Shown here: positions 21,561 through 35,694 of the stretch, one piece after another
Numbering within the stretch: position 1 is the first letter of the stretch
Layout: each line of letters begins with the position of its first letter
Assembly (NCBI GenBank): GCA_003508835.1
Contig: PUFA01000072.1
Coordinates: forward strand, 1,178,001-1,242,000
Length of the DNA stretch: 64,000 nt
Direction of reading: 5' to 3'
From: Eonycteris spelaea
Lineage: Eukaryota; Chordata; Mammalia; Chiroptera; Pteropodidae
Program-made: the position numbers and the translations under genes
The notes under the pieces: generated by a model
What the model was told of the DNA's origin: nothing
The model's input: only the letters and a program-made list of their open reading frames with translations
Databases searched by the model: none

Positions 21561-24500
21561 ACTCTGGGCTCTGGTAAGAGACCTTAGCTCTTCAGCATAA
21601 GCCGTAAGGCCACCCCTGTGTAAACTAAACCCGACCTCCCAGCACCTCTCTGGTGGGGTTTCACAACCCAGTTCAAAAACAGAATGGGGTTGGGTGACTG
21701 TTGTGGTTTTGCACTTTTTCTTTCTGCTAGGGCTGCTGTCAGGAGGGGGACAGCCCGCCCTTGAAGGGGCACAGCCCTGCTTTGGCCTTCTCAAGCCCCT
21801 CCCTCTCCTCCTGCTGCCCCCCCCCCCAACGAGGGCTGTTGACTGAAAACTGCCGGGAATAAAAATAGCTGTTGCTGATGAGGCAGAATGGGGGCCAGGG
21901 CACACGAAAGGCCTGGGGCAGGGGTGGTGAAGGTGGGGGACCTGGGACTCCCTGGCCCCACAAACCCCTTCTAGGGGAACCCTGGGGAGCCCTGGCTTGT
22001 CCCTGACACTACAGAGCTGAGGACACCTGCCACTACCCTAAAGCTACCCATGGGGGCTGCCCCCTGCCCGGGGCTCAGGGATGAGCTCTGCCCCTCCCCA
22101 GCCCTGCACCGGCGTCAGCTCCATCCCGGGGAGCGGTGGCCTTGGCCAACGTGGACAGGGGCCTGGCCGCTCGCTAGCTGTGTGCTTCGGGCAGGTGATA
22201 GGACACTCTGAGCCTGAGCTCTCCTGGTCAGAGGAGCCCAGGGACTGAGGGCTTGTAGAACCCGTGCTGGGGTTGTCGACGTCCACCCTCCCTTCTCCCT
22301 ACCTGCTCTCTGAGGCTCACTTCCCGCCCACGCCGCTCTGTCCTCACACCTGAAGAGACCCTTTCCGCTCTCTCTGTAAAGGCCAATCTCCTCTCTCCCA
22401 TCTGGTTCTGCCTCCCCTGGGAGCCTTCTCCAAACCCCACCCCGGGCTGTGCCACCCCACCCTCCCTGCCATCACGGACATTTTTCTCTGTTCTGGTGGC
22501 CAGCGTTGCCCTCAAAGGCAGGGGACCTTGTCAGGACCACCCCCAGCTCTGGCCCGGAGTGTCATGCCTTCAGCATCCAACTTAGAGCTTCCCTTGCCCT
22601 GGGCCTGGGGTCGGGGCACAGACACCCTGGTGAGAGAAGCTTCTCGCCAGGCCAGCCTAGAGCTGGGAAGGTGACCCCAAGTCCTGAACCCCTTTCCTAT
22701 GTAGGTTCCCAACCAGAAATGACAAGCAGGCCTAGGTTGGGACAAGGCCACCTGGGAAGGATCCTTAAGTACCTTCCCCAAACCACACTGAAGTTCCAGC
22801 CAGTCCCCTGAGAGATGCCTGGGATGCAGATGAGGGTAGACCCTTGGGTCAGTTTGGTCCCTGTGTCGTCCTGCACAGGTGATGTGGCTTCAAATATTAG
22901 TGCCATGACCATAACTCCCCCACTCCATGCTACACAGAGGCCCCTATGGATGACCCCAGAAGAATCCGGAGGGTCCTGGGAGACCAGCCCTGTCTGCCTC
23001 CGACCCCAGCCCTGCTCACCTGTGTAGCCACTGCCACCCCAGGGTCTCCTTAGTTTAGCTCAGGGCCCTGAGTATAGGCACAGCCTTTGCCACAGATGAG
23101 TGACAACAAGGCTCACCTGCGGCTCCACCCCACCTCCCTGTCAGCCCTTCTCCCTCTCTAGACTGGCCCAAAACTTATCTCTAGCTACTCTCTCCAAGCT
23201 GGCTCAGTGTTGGGGGCTGAATTAAATGGGCTTCAAGGCTCCTTTGGGCTCTAACCTTCCAGGGCAGTGGGTCGATTTATTTCTAGGTGGGCCCCGCTGC
23301 AGGTGGTATGGGTGGGAAGGGGATATGTCTAGTCTCCACCTAGAAGGCAGCTTCCCAACAATGGAGTCCAGGACCCTCATCCTGACGGGTCCCCTGTCCA
23401 GACCCCGTGCCTGGAGCAGGGGAGATGGGGCAAACATAGTACTTAGCCTGCTGGAGGGGGAAGGGGCTCAGGCCTCCCTCCCACACCAGTGCATTCTTGG
23501 AAAGCCCCGGGCAGCCCTCACCTCCCACCCGCAGGGCCCTCCAGAGGGTATGTCCCAATCTTTTGGACAGATGCCCCTCTCTGGTAAGCAGCAACCCTCA
23601 CACTCCACCGCCTTCCAGCTCCGCACACCTCCAAACGTGCCTTTGCCACCTCTGCTCGGACCATTTTGCCTTCTTGGCTGGCTGGCCGCTGCTCACCCTC
23701 CTCCCCGTGTCCTGGGTGCCCAGCTCTGCCAGGGGGAGGAGGGAGGAGGTGGTGCTCTGCCCTGGCACCACGCCCCTGCCCCCTCTCCTGCCCCAACCTC
23801 CCCTCCAGTCTCCTGAGACCCCCAGAGTCCCCTCAGTGCTGTGGCTGCATAGCTTTCTGCCCTCCCCCACTCCCCCCCCACACCCTTCCTGGCTTCTCTA
23901 AGAAGAGAACCCAACTGTGACCCAAGCTGGCTGGAGAGGCAGGGGGTGGGCAGAGCCTGGGCGAGTGGCGTAGCCTGGGAAGTGTCCTCTGCTGGCATCT
24001 CGCAGATTCCTGTTTCAGCAGAGCAAAGGAGCCGCCCGCCACCCCCCACCCGGCCTCCTGACGCTCTCCTCCCCACAACCCTGCCTCTGAACCTCTGCTG
24101 CTGACAGGCAGAGCAGAGTCATTGTTTTGGCTCCTCCACTCTCTTCTCCTGAAGAAACGCAGCCCAGTCTCTGTCCCTTGGCCACCCCGTGCCTGTCCGG
24201 AGCCGAACTTTCACCACTGGGACATTTGTGACCAGGGTGAGGACCCCTGCCGAGCACAAGGACCGCTGGCCAAACAGGGGCACAGAGAGCAGATGACCAT
24301 GCAGAAGAGAGGCAAGTTTTGGGGGCAGCGGGTCAGGCGCCAGGAGCTTCAGCAGGGGCAGTCACAGAGCAGAGCCCGGTGTGGGCAGGAGGACAGCGGT
24401 GCCCAGAGCAAAGTGGTGACTTCCTCAGAGCCAGGCTGGGCTTGAGGCCAGGGTGTCCTGCCCCTTGCGGTGGCCTGCCCTCGGGGTGCCCAGCCCAGGC

Positions 24501-24739
24501 AGGGTGCAGAGGGGCGCAGTACTCACTGTTGGACGAGAGCGGAGTGCTTGCTGCCGTGCCCACCTCGAGCTGGGGCTGGGACTCTGGGGGACGTGGCCGG
24601 GGGCCGGGCCGGCGGGGACAGCTGCCGCTGCTGATGTCACAGGGTCATGAGTGAAACCTGAGGCCTGGGCCAATCTTCAGGTGGGAGCCTTGGCCACACT
24701 TGCCTCACTGGGTGTGCTGTGGGCTCAGCCTGGGACCGC

Positions 24740-25440
24740 GTGGGGGTGTGACACACTTGCCCACGCATGTGCACACCCACGCACACTCACTAGGGCACAC
24801 GTACGAGCCCACACACGCAGTTGCTCACTCTCCTCCCGTTACACAGCCCTTGAATTTTCATCCCGGAATCTCCTTTCCCACACTCATTTCCAGAAGCACT
24901 CCATGGCACACACTGCTCACACACTCATACACACTCTGGTATACACTCATGTGTGCAGCCCTCCACACGAATGCTCACACTCACACACGCCCAGCCACAC
25001 ACATGAATCACCCTTCATACACTCACGCCATCTTCGGCTGCCTGTTACACCATTCACACACACGTGTCCTCACACCTACAGACACACTTCACGCTCACAT
25101 CAGGCTCGCGTGTACATACGTATTATTACATACGTGTAGCCTTATGCAGTCTCCTGCCAGGAGAACACAAATGCCACACATCATGGACAGCAGAGTTATC
25201 AAATAGACGTCTGTGTGAACACGCACACACACCGCAGTCACGCGCATGCGTTCATGCCTTCCATGCGTGTTACTTATAGCCACGCTCTGTCTGTGCCCAT
25301 ATACACGCTCCTGTTCACATGTACAAGGGCCACCCATCCGGTCACTAGGTTTCATCAAGTGTATGCCGTCTGGACACCCACACCCACACCTCGCACACCC
25401 CAATACACCCACACCGCACACACCCAAACACCACACTCAC
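24740..25440. repeat. Long imperfect CA-rich simple-repeat region
   Basis: About 700 bp dominated by CACA and ACAC blocks broken by short unique words (CTCACAC, CATACAC, CACGTGTC). Three overlapping plus-strand frames rich in His and Thr are by-products of this composition. Confidence 0.85.
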
Positions 25441-28085
25441 ACAGCAGCGTTGAGGTCATTTCTTCACCACCACTCCCCCTATCCCACTGGCTAGTTGTCT
25501 GTCCCTCAGAGCTTGGGGAGGGGACCTGGTGGGGGAGCAACGAGATTGGTTGAGCCATCCCGTCCCTCCACTTTGGGGCTGTGGTGACCCCTAGTGGAGC
25601 AGTTGTGAAATGCCCCATCTCACGGCGTGCTCACTAGCGCCTACCCCAGGCAGACATGAGAATCCCTAGGTGAATCCAGAATCCCGTTCCCCAAAGCTCC
25701 CAGCGTCACCGAGGCCTGGGAGTGGTGACCCTCGGTTCTGGGGGTGGGCCCAGCGTCACCTCTCCTCCCAGCGACTCTAGATTCAGCCTCAGCACTGTGC
25801 AGCCCGCTTGGGGGCCAGGTTTGGCTGTGGCTGAGGAGTCCCCGCCAAGCCCGGACCTCCCACACCAGAGGTGTGTCTTCTGGGCGGGGGATCCAGGTGA
25901 GCTTGGTGTTCGCCGTGGTGTCGTTCTTTATCCTGCTTGCTCACCGACCTCTCCCACAAACACTTGCACGTGGTCGCGTTGCTGATGTGATCCAGCGTCT
26001 GCCTGCTCCTGCCTCTTCTCTGCAAGTCTGCTGCTTCCAGCATTCAGGAAAAAAGCAAATGTTTTCTCTCATATCCTTCCCACCCTGTCTCCCCACAGCT
26101 GCTCTTTGGGGTCCCTCTCATCACGCAAACCGGCCTTGCGCAGCTTGGGTTTGCTTTGCCAATGGCCACTCTCTGGAACTTCTGGTCGCCGTCCCCTTGG
26201 GATGCACTGCCCCCTGTCTGTGGGTGCTGGGAGAGGGGCTCTGCCCTTTTACCTTCTGCCTTGCCCCTGCCCAAGGCTCTATGGGGTAAGACTTTCTCCG
26301 ATGAGGGATGGAAGTAATTGAAGGGAAAGTAGCAGACGAGGGGGCAGGGCTGCTGCATTCGTTGTGTGCGTTGTACATACCCAATTCTGGGCACCAAGCA
26401 CATTGGTAGTCATTATAGATTAGTGCATTTAAGATGATCATCTTCTAGCAGATGGTAGCAAAACATCTGGAAGGAGCTAGTTTGTTTCTAATCTGCATGA
26501 GCTATTTTTGAATTAGGGGTGGGGCTGATTGGGAACAAAAATTTATATGTTAAGTATTATTCCCCCCCCCCCAGCCCAAGGGGAATGAATGTCTTCCTCT
26601 CTCGATAACGTTTCTCCTTCCTTTTGGGAACTGCTTCTCCTCTACTCCAAGTATGTGATTCTGGTGGGGCTGCCGGTTACAGGACAGCCACCTTGCCCTG
26701 GCCACAGAGGTGTGGACATGATACCTAGCTTTGGCTAATCCTCTTGGCCTCAATGGTTGGTCCAAAAGCTAGCTAGGTAAGCTGAGGAGGCCAATCTCAG
26801 TCCTCCCTGAAGGTTTATATGTATTGAAACAACAACAACAATTTGTGCCTCCTCAGGAACAGCTTGAGTAAAGTGCCCATTGCTGGGTGGTCTCTTAGCT
26901 TGGCACTTCCTCATCTGTACCAAGAAACAGCACTGAAATTACCACTTGAATTCTTAGAAAGGGCCCTTTTCTCTCCTTTTCTGAGGGGAGAGCTCATGTT
27001 TCCATGGTCTTCAATGACTGCACACTTTCTCTGAGTAAATTCCCTTGATTTGACAGAACCATTCCCCTGCTAATAGGCACTGGGTCATGTCTAACTTTCG
27101 GCTCTTAAAAATGACACTGTGATGAACACATTTGATGAGAAATCTTCTTCCATGTTTAGCTCAGTCCCAGGAATAGACTTACCAAGGCCCCATGGTAGAT
27201 AGCAGACCTTCAGGGAAGGGGAGCTGAAGGAAAGTGGAGGTGGGGGAAAGGGCAACTCGCAGGGGCGGGGAAGGGGGGGGGAGTTGCTAATCCCAGCTTC
27301 CTGTCTGGATTTTCCTTGACTATTGCTCAGGGCCCATCTCAGGATGTTCACAATTACTGAAATAGATCTCTCCTCTCAAGTGTTCTTAAGCAAATAAGAC
27401 CTTGATAACTTCCCATCAAAGAACGCATGCTTTGGTCATTTCTCTTGGATGAGGGACAATATTGGGCACTGCTGCTGACCTCCCTAGGCTTTTCCACCTC
27501 GGTCAAAGAGCAGCTCACCTTGGCGGAGGCCCGGGAGCAAACCACGACAGGTGGGGCGTGAGGGGCTAGCCGCCTTTTTCTGGCCAGAGTCCAGCCTTTC
27601 TGTGAACTTGGTTGGTGTTTCCGTCCTTGGTCTGCTCCGGAAACCACCTTTGGCTCACAGGAGACACCCCTCTGACTCAGAGTGACAGAGAGCAGGTCTT
27701 TTGTCCTCCTTGCTCACCTGCCCCTGGCCCCTGGCTTGCTCCTGCAGAATTCTCTATTTCTGCTTAACTCATCATCCTAATCACTGAGCTTTGGGACCAG
27801 AAGAAAACCAAGCGTCTGAGTTAGGGCGGTCCTCCCCAGGCCCGGTACTGGGGATGCGCAAGCGTGGGAATCAGATGTGACGCCCAGCCCCGCTCAGGGA
27901 AATTGGAGGTGGACATCAAGGAAAGAAATCGGGCCTCCTGGGGGAGGAGGGTGATCCTGGGGACCCTGAGAACTCGGAGGTGGAGAGAAGAGAGCAGAAG
28001 GCGGAGACTGAATTAATGCAAATGCTCCAGGTACTTGGCGCCTGGGCGGAACCTGCGCGTGCGTGGGAGACTTTGGCGTCCCAGT

Positions 28086-28099
28086 GTTGTCAAGGTAAC
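28086..28099 (+). promoter_or_regulatory. RFX-type X-box upstream of PRR29
   Basis: GTTGTCAAGGTAAC matches the palindromic X-box GTTGCCATGGNAAC at all but two or three positions and ends 21 bp before the PRR29 ATG. X-boxes bind RFX factors that drive cilium and testis genes. Binding is inferred from the motif only. Confidence 0.5.
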
Positions 28100-28120
28100 C
28101 CTGACCCAAGGAAACTGGCC

Positions 28121-30181
<2,061 letters not shown>

Positions 30182-30555
30182 AGACTGACGTGGCCCAGGG
30201 ATCCACGCTAGCTTCGCTGCAGTGCTGGAAACAGCCCCCGAGCCCTCGTGTGTCCCCTGGTGCCTGCGGCCACGCCTTCCCTCAGCTCGGCCCCCCGCCC
30301 GCCTCTCGCTTCCCGTGAATCCGTCCCATCTCCACCCCACAAGACTCTGAACCTGCCTGATTTCTTCTCTGGAGTAAGAAGCCACATGAAAGCCCAACTC
30401 TGCCCTACTGTTTCCTGCCTGGGCTCGGGGGAGGCTGGGGACCAGAAGCCTCTCTAGACTCCCCCCCCCCCCAGCTCTCTCTGGGAAGATCGGAGGGCTG
30501 CAGGGGTCTCCATCTGCCCTCATAATGGGGTCGGAGGTGAGAGTAGAGGACTGCC
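30182..30555. other. Gap between PRR29 stop and ICAM2 poly(A) signal
   Basis: Probably PRR29 3'UTR plus a short spacer. I see no clear AATAAA on the plus strand here. The two genes end tail to tail within about 400 bp. Confidence 0.5.
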
Positions 30556-30561
30556 TTTATT
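30556..30561 (-). terminator. Candidate ICAM2 poly(A) signal
   Basis: AATAAA on the minus strand, 564 bp past the ICAM2 stop. It is the first canonical hexamer I see downstream. It would make the 3'UTR longer than I recall for human, so an earlier variant signal is possible. Confidence 0.45.
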
Positions 30562-31124
30562 GTCCACATCTCTCTAAAGGCCCAGAGTGTTGGGGGAGAC
30601 GCCTGGCTGGGAGGGTCCTGGAGCTGAGCCTCTTCCATTGGGTCCCCACCCTCACCCTCAGAAGCCAGCTCTGTTGACCATGTTCTGCTCAAACTGGAAG
30701 TGGCCTGAGTTCCCATAGGGCCACGTGGGAGCAGAGCCTGTCTGCCCCACAGTGCCAGGGTCCATCTCCCCAGCCCTCCCTCAAGAGGAATTTGTCACTC
30801 AGGGCCAGTGGGGGTGAGTGTCTGGTGCCCAGGGTCGTCAGCACCGGGGCACCCCAGGGTCTGGAAGGCCCCTGAGAAGGAGTGGGTGGAGGGTTACTGA
30901 GGGGACATGTGGGGAGAAAGTCCAGACCCGACGGGTCACCTTCCCGGCCATTGAGTGTTCTCCCAGGAGGAGACATTGCGGCATGAGGTTAAGTCCAGGT
31001 ATTTGTAATCACATTAGAAAAGGAAATATTCCCAAAAGTCCTGCTGCTTGCCACAGTCCTTCAGCCAGGGCTGGACTCGAACCCCGAGGAGCTCCAGAGG
31101 CTGCTGTGGTGGTGGACACGCCGC

Positions 31125-31312
31125 TCATGTAGGTTGGGTCTGGTAGGTCCGCCTGAGGGTCCTCCAAGCTTCTTGCACCCTGTAGGTCCCTATCCGTCTC
31201 TGGTGCCACTGCTGGCCGAAGATAAAGCACAGCAGGACAGATGTCACAAATAAGGCCAGCAGTACTGACACAACCGTGATGATGATGACCATCTGGTTGT
31301 CCTGCATGGGCT
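31125..31312 (-). CDS. ICAM2: ICAM2 exon 4: transmembrane helix and cytoplasmic tail
   Basis: 188 bp. [25 protein letters not shown] is the membrane span, followed by a short basic tail [17 protein letters not shown] and the stop TGA at 31125. The span is nearly identical to human. Confidence 0.95.
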
Positions 31313-34300
31313 CTGGGGAAGGAGGGGGCAACGGTCTTAGAAGTCCTCTGGACCTAGATGCCAGGGCCCCAGGGGCGGTGGAGGTTCATCCGTCACCCAC
31401 CCAGCCCTCGTCCATCCTGCAGTCACACCGTGTTGGGCAGGTGAGGGGCAAGTGGTGTATTATCTAGAGGAAAGGCAAGCTGCAGGCGAGGCCACCAGCC
31501 AGGCCTCTGTGAGCCTGTGAGGGCAGATGCAGCATGTGGTTGCCGGACACCGTGGCTAGCCAGGACAATGGTGTGCTCTAGGCCAACCCCTCTCTGGACA
31601 GAGCTGAGTGAGCTTCTCCCAAACCCCCCAAAGACAGGGGACACTTTGGCTGTTAGGAGTCAGACCAGTGGAGCTCCAGGAGACCTTAGGGTCAATTAAG
31701 TCCAACTTTTCATAGTAGAGAGGAGCTGAGGCCAGAGAGAGGAGGTTGACCTGGTCAAGGTCACACAGCTCACTAATTGCCAAACAAGTCGTCCAGGTCC
31801 AAGCTGGGGACTGGGAGGAAGCTCCAGGGAAGAGGGAGCATGAGAGGGAGCCCTCTGGACTGAGTGTGGGGCCCCAGGATGCCTACGACCTTGAGCTGGC
31901 AGAGAGTGGGCTAAGGATTTCATTTCCCCCAAGGAGGAGAAAGCGAGTGTGCCCTCTCCTTCCCTCCCTCTGTTCGGGGGCGGGGTGAGGGGAGGGGTGG
32001 GGCTCCTCCTCACCGTAGACCTGGAGCACCTGGACCTCTGAGACCTTGCTAATGATGCCCCTGCCCAGAGAGCGCAGGTCAAGCTCCGCGCGGCAGGAGA
32101 AGTTGTGGTGGTCATCTTCCTTGTGGGCGGTGGCGTTGTGAGTGGCCGTGGCGGGGGCATCCGTTCCATTCTCAAAGGTCTGGATGTGCAGGGGCTTCTC
32201 GCCATGGAGCAGGGTGAGGGTGAGGTTCTTGAGGGGGGTCGCCGCAGGCACGCTGCACACGATGGTGAAGGAGCCGCCCACAGTCACCCGAGCGGGCTGC
32301 AGCCTGAGCAGCACTTGTGCTGGAGGGTCTACAGGGGAGAAAGCGGGCAGTCTGGTCAGGATGGGGGTGCAGCCCCCACAAGCCTACGCAGCCAGGGCCA
32401 TCCCCTGTCACGTCCCTGGCTGGGCTCGTGGAAGAAGAAGTAGGCTGGGCCTGGCTTGCTCTAGAGTGCGAGGAGGGAGGAGGAAGCAGTACATGGTGAA
32501 GGATGTACTGGGTGGTAGTTTTTTGGATGTGATGGTTTATGGAATGGACAAGAAGGGAGGTGGTCAGGTGGCTACAAAGAGAAGGTCTAGCAACTGTACA
32601 ATGGACTCGAAAGCTATAAATGTTTGGATGTGTCTTTTTTTCTCTCCAGAAATTAAAAACAATTTTGCAAAAATTAAACAGTTGGATAATTACGTTCAGT
32701 GAGACTTAAAAGAAAGTGCTCATTGGAACTGAGCCACGCGCTGTGAGGTTCTCACGTAAGAGGTGGGGGCTGGAGTCAGGCCTGCCTTAGGTCTCCAGGA
32801 ACAAGTTCACAGCCACATTGATCCCTTATCAAATGGCCCTCGGTGGTGGCCTGCATTCCCCTTTGAACTAGAATGCCGTGCCTCCATCACCCCAGGATCA
32901 AATGTTAGGACATCTTTCTAGTCATTTGATCCACTGGCGCCAGTCAAGGGGAGGACCCCAGCGATACCCTTGGTGCCGAGATGCTGAGAGAATCCTGGCC
33001 TATGCAGAGTGTCTCCATGGCTTGTGGGCAGGTGCGTGTGTGAGAGCCCCACGTTTGCCAAGGGCTCTCAGGGCAAGATTAAAGCACCTGGTGACACCTC
33101 AGGGGTGTTCCAGTGACCCGGCCGCTCCTGAGCTGGGTGGAGACTGAGAACAGAGCGGGAAAGGCCTTTTGGATCCATGTTAACCATGCTGGCTTGCCCT
33201 CCTCTGAGCGGACCTCAAAACCAGGGTCGCCGGCAGCTTCACGCAGGCCAGTGAAGGGTATGAGCACATCCCGAGCCCATGGCCTGGGTCCTATTCCTTG
33301 TTACCCCAGGAGCCCAGGGAGGTGGGGGCCGTGACAGAGGTGCCCAGGTGCAGTAATGGCAGCTTTGCGCCCATTCAGCAGACACGGGCTCTGCCCAAGG
33401 GAGGGGGGACCCAGCGGGTGGCACTCACGGAACACATGGACGTAGATAGTCTTTCTCGTCTGTTTCCCGGAGCAGGTAGAGTAGCAATACAAGACCGTGT
33501 CCTGGGAGATATTGACAACCAGGTACTCTATCCACTGCGCTTGTTCCTGCAGAACATTCTTGTGCAGTGGGGTCTCCAGACCCTTGATCACAGGGTTGGG
33601 ACAATCGCTAGTACAGTTGACCTTAAAGGGATCGCCGTTCTTCACTGCCATCTGCTTCGACTGCGGTGGTGCCTTCTCACCAGACCCTGGAAGACCAGAA
33701 ACACTGGGCATCAGATGTCCCCGCCGCCCTGCCCAGTGAAGCCGCCAACCACGTGTAGTCTGATCAAGGAGGAGGAGCCCAAGAAGAAAGGCCAAGGATG
33801 GTTCTGCTCCTCGACCCATGACCCTCGTTCAGGCCTTATAGTCTTACATCTAGACCGAGGAGGCTGGCCCTGGCCTGTCTCCCTGTCTCTGGTGGCCCTT
33901 CCTCCAGCCCATCACCTCCAGATTAGTCTTCCTCCTGCATATCCTCTCTCTCCATGGAGAGGGATCCTACTTGACCTTCAAAGCCCGGGCCTAATATGCC
34001 CTCCTCTATGAAGGCTTCTCGGAGGTGGAGATGGACTGGGTCTTCTGAGCCCCCTGTGGCCCTGGATTCAACCCTTCCCTCCCTCCGTTCTTTCCTTTCC
34101 TCCTCACACACTTTTAAAACACCTGCTGTGTGCCAGGCACCGTTCTAGGCTGTGCAGGAGTGAACAAAGCAGACAGACCGGACCCTGACTTTGCCGAGCT
34201 CACATTCTAGTAAGAGACAGGTAATAACAATCAGTGAAATATCCAGCCTGTTAGCTGATGGTAAGTGCCTGGGAAAGGACATAGGGAGTGGCTTGTGGTT

Positions 34301-35466
34301 GCCATTTAACATAGAGTGGTCAGTGAAGGCTTCCTGAAATTATGACATGAAGCAGACATGAGGGAGGTGGGGGTGAGCCCTGCAGATGTCTGGGAGAGAG
34401 TGTTCCGGGGAGAGGGAACTGCCAGCTTAAACCCCCCGGGTCAGGCGTGTGCTTGGTGTGTTGGAGGAATAGCTCAGTGAGGGAAAATGCAGGGCAGGAG
34501 GAAGTCGGCAGAGACGTGGTCCCGCCTTGCACAGCCCCCGTGGACTGGTGGTTCCTCTTCGTGTTGACTCTCCCTTAGTGGCTTTGGAGGGCCTAGAAGG
34601 CAGGGCCTTGTCTCCCACTGGGCTTAGCACAATGCCCTCTGTGTGACAGGCATCCGGGAAGTCTTTGATACCTGGAGGTTGAGCCCTCAGCCCCGACCTC
34701 CTCCTACTCAGCAATGATCAGGAAGTTCTTTGATCCCGTGGGGGGCGGGGCGCCACACCTACATGTCCCCACTCAGGCCTTGGGGCTTTGCAGGCAGCCA
34801 GAGCTGGGTTTGAATCCTGAGTTCATCATGTGCCAGCTACGTGACCTTAGGCAAGGTGCTTTCTCTCAGTTTCTTTGTCTGTGACACCGTGATATTGTGC
34901 GAGTGTGATGAGACAGCACTTTGAAAGCACCTGGCAGGTTGTTTTAAAACAGGGCTCGGTGCGCTGGCATTTTCCCTCACAGTACCCTTGGCCCACTGGA
35001 AGGCTCATTTTCACGCTGAAGACAGCCAGAAGGTGAGTCGTCTGCTGCCCTCACCTTCCGTGGAACCTCAGCATCCCTGAGGCCCCCAGCCGGCCCACCA
35101 TTTGGTCTCCACAATCTGACACACACACACACCCACACACCACACACACACACACCACACCACACCATGAAGCTGTGGGGCCAGTTCAACCTGATGTCCA
35201 AAAGGCCAGGACGCCCACCCCATGCCCAGGGTCACAGGGAAGCCAGGCTGGCACAGCACCCTGTTCCCAAGGCAGGTGGCCGCTGTGTTCAAAGCCTCAG
35301 GGACTTCAGGGCTAGCACCCCCACCCCCACCCAAAGCCAAGGAAGCGGGCGGCCCACCCTCTGAGCTGGCGCGTGCCAAGTCAGGAACCCCAGGCACTGG
35401 CTCACCTGGGCAGCAGAGCAGGGCGAGGAGGGCTGCGGGCAGGACCCAGAAACCACAAGGGGACAT
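31125..35466 (-). CDS. ICAM2: ICAM2 gene: intercellular adhesion molecule 2 (CD102), complete
   Basis: Type I membrane glycoprotein of endothelium, platelets and leukocytes; ligand for the integrin LFA-1, supporting leukocyte adhesion and transmigration. Four coding exons join without frame problems to 273 codons plus stop, against 275 in human. The order is signal peptide (residues 1-21), Ig domain 1 (exon 2), Ig domain 2 (exon 3), then a transmembrane helix at about 218-243 and a basic 30-residue tail (exon 4) that in human binds ezrin-type linkers. The integrin-contact Glu in KGLETPLHK (residue 58) is kept. Six N-glycosylation sequons are visible. The first strand of domain 1 is shorter and differs from human. 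It lies convergent to PRR29 and downstream of ERN1 on the same strand, the known mammalian order. Confidence 0.95.
31670..31800 (-). repeat. MIR SINE fragment
   Basis: GAGGAGCTGAGGCCAGAGAG and GGTCAAGGTCACACAGCTCA, the antisense MIR core. In ICAM2 intron 3. Confidence 0.65.
32014..32328 (-). CDS. ICAM2: ICAM2 exon 3: Ig domain 2
   Basis: 315 bp. [20 protein letters not shown] opens the domain. Cys residues in FTIVCSVP and [10 protein letters not shown] form its disulfide. Sequons NLT, NGT, NAT and NFS. Ends VLQVY at the donor gtgagg. Confidence 0.94.
33429..33686 (-). CDS. ICAM2: ICAM2 exon 2: Ig domain 1
   Basis: 258 bp. Cys pairs NCTSDC and CYSTC fit an I-set ICAM domain. [20 protein letters not shown] carries the LFA-1-binding Glu. 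Sequons NCT and NIS. The start reads [16 protein letters not shown] in place of the longer human strand. Confidence 0.94.
34795..34960 (+). repeat. MIR SINE
   Basis: GAGCTGGGTTTGAATCCTGA, AGCTACGTGACCTTAGGCAA, TCAGTTTCTTTGTCTGTGA. Sense MIR in ICAM2 intron 1. Confidence 0.75.
35117..35166. repeat. (CA)n microsatellite
   Basis: Imperfect CA tract with CCA interruptions near the 5' end of ICAM2 intron 1. Confidence 0.85.
35406..35466 (-). CDS. ICAM2: ICAM2 exon 1: signal peptide
   Basis: ATG at 35466. [20 protein letters not shown] is a hydrophobic signal peptide. The exon ends in a split Gly codon at the donor gtgagc. The human protein also has LICCPG here. Confidence 0.93.
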
Positions 35467-35507
35467 CTCAAGTGATGTTCTAGGGCGCAGAGGGTAGCTG
35501 AGGTACG

Positions 35508-35545
35508 CCTGGAGAGAGATGGAGGGTGTGGGTCAGGGAGTGGTG
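35508..35545 (-). promoter_or_regulatory. Possible 3' splice site in the ICAM2 5'UTR
   Basis: On the minus strand a pyrimidine-rich tract (CACCCTCCATCTCTCTCCAG) ends in AG at 35,509, 43 bp before the ATG. This would allow a non-coding upstream exon. Whether it is used cannot be told from sequence. Confidence 0.3.
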
Positions 35546-35694
35546 GGCGGGAGCAGCAGCAGCCTGGACCCTCTGGCCTCCTGTGAGCCGATGACTGCAT
35601 TTCCTCTCATTGTCTGAGGAGCCCTAGGGAAGCCACACAGGAGGCGAGTTCCCAGGGCTGCAGTGCAAGAATCCAGGCAGAGGAACCTGGGGAG

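Larger units (their letters stand above)
10621..28000. other. SCN4A-PRR29 intergenic region
   Basis: About 17 kb without a recognisable gene. It holds a GT/CG/CA tract (11,437-11,537), L2 copies (12,640-13,104; 15,420-15,880), an unassigned AT-rich block (14,780-15,400), an L1 fragment (17,530-18,075), MIRs near 19,800 and 21,400, a CA tract (20,290-20,336) and a 700-bp CA-rich stretch from 24,740. The longest frames here, including a plus-strand one of 268 codons at 11,497, start in or run through simple repeats and show no domain. 16,180-16,410 and 26,500-27,150 look like old, degraded interspersed repeats of uncertain family. Confidence 0.6.
31313..35405 (-). other. ICAM2 introns and contents
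   Basis: Introns 31,313-32,013, 32,329-33,428 and 33,687-35,405. Visible are a MIR (31,670-31,800), an old repeat beginning CTGCTGTGTGCCAGGCACC at 34,120 and running to about 34,650 (family not assigned), a MIR (34,795-34,960) and a CA tract (35,117-35,166). No extra exon is seen. Confidence 0.6.
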
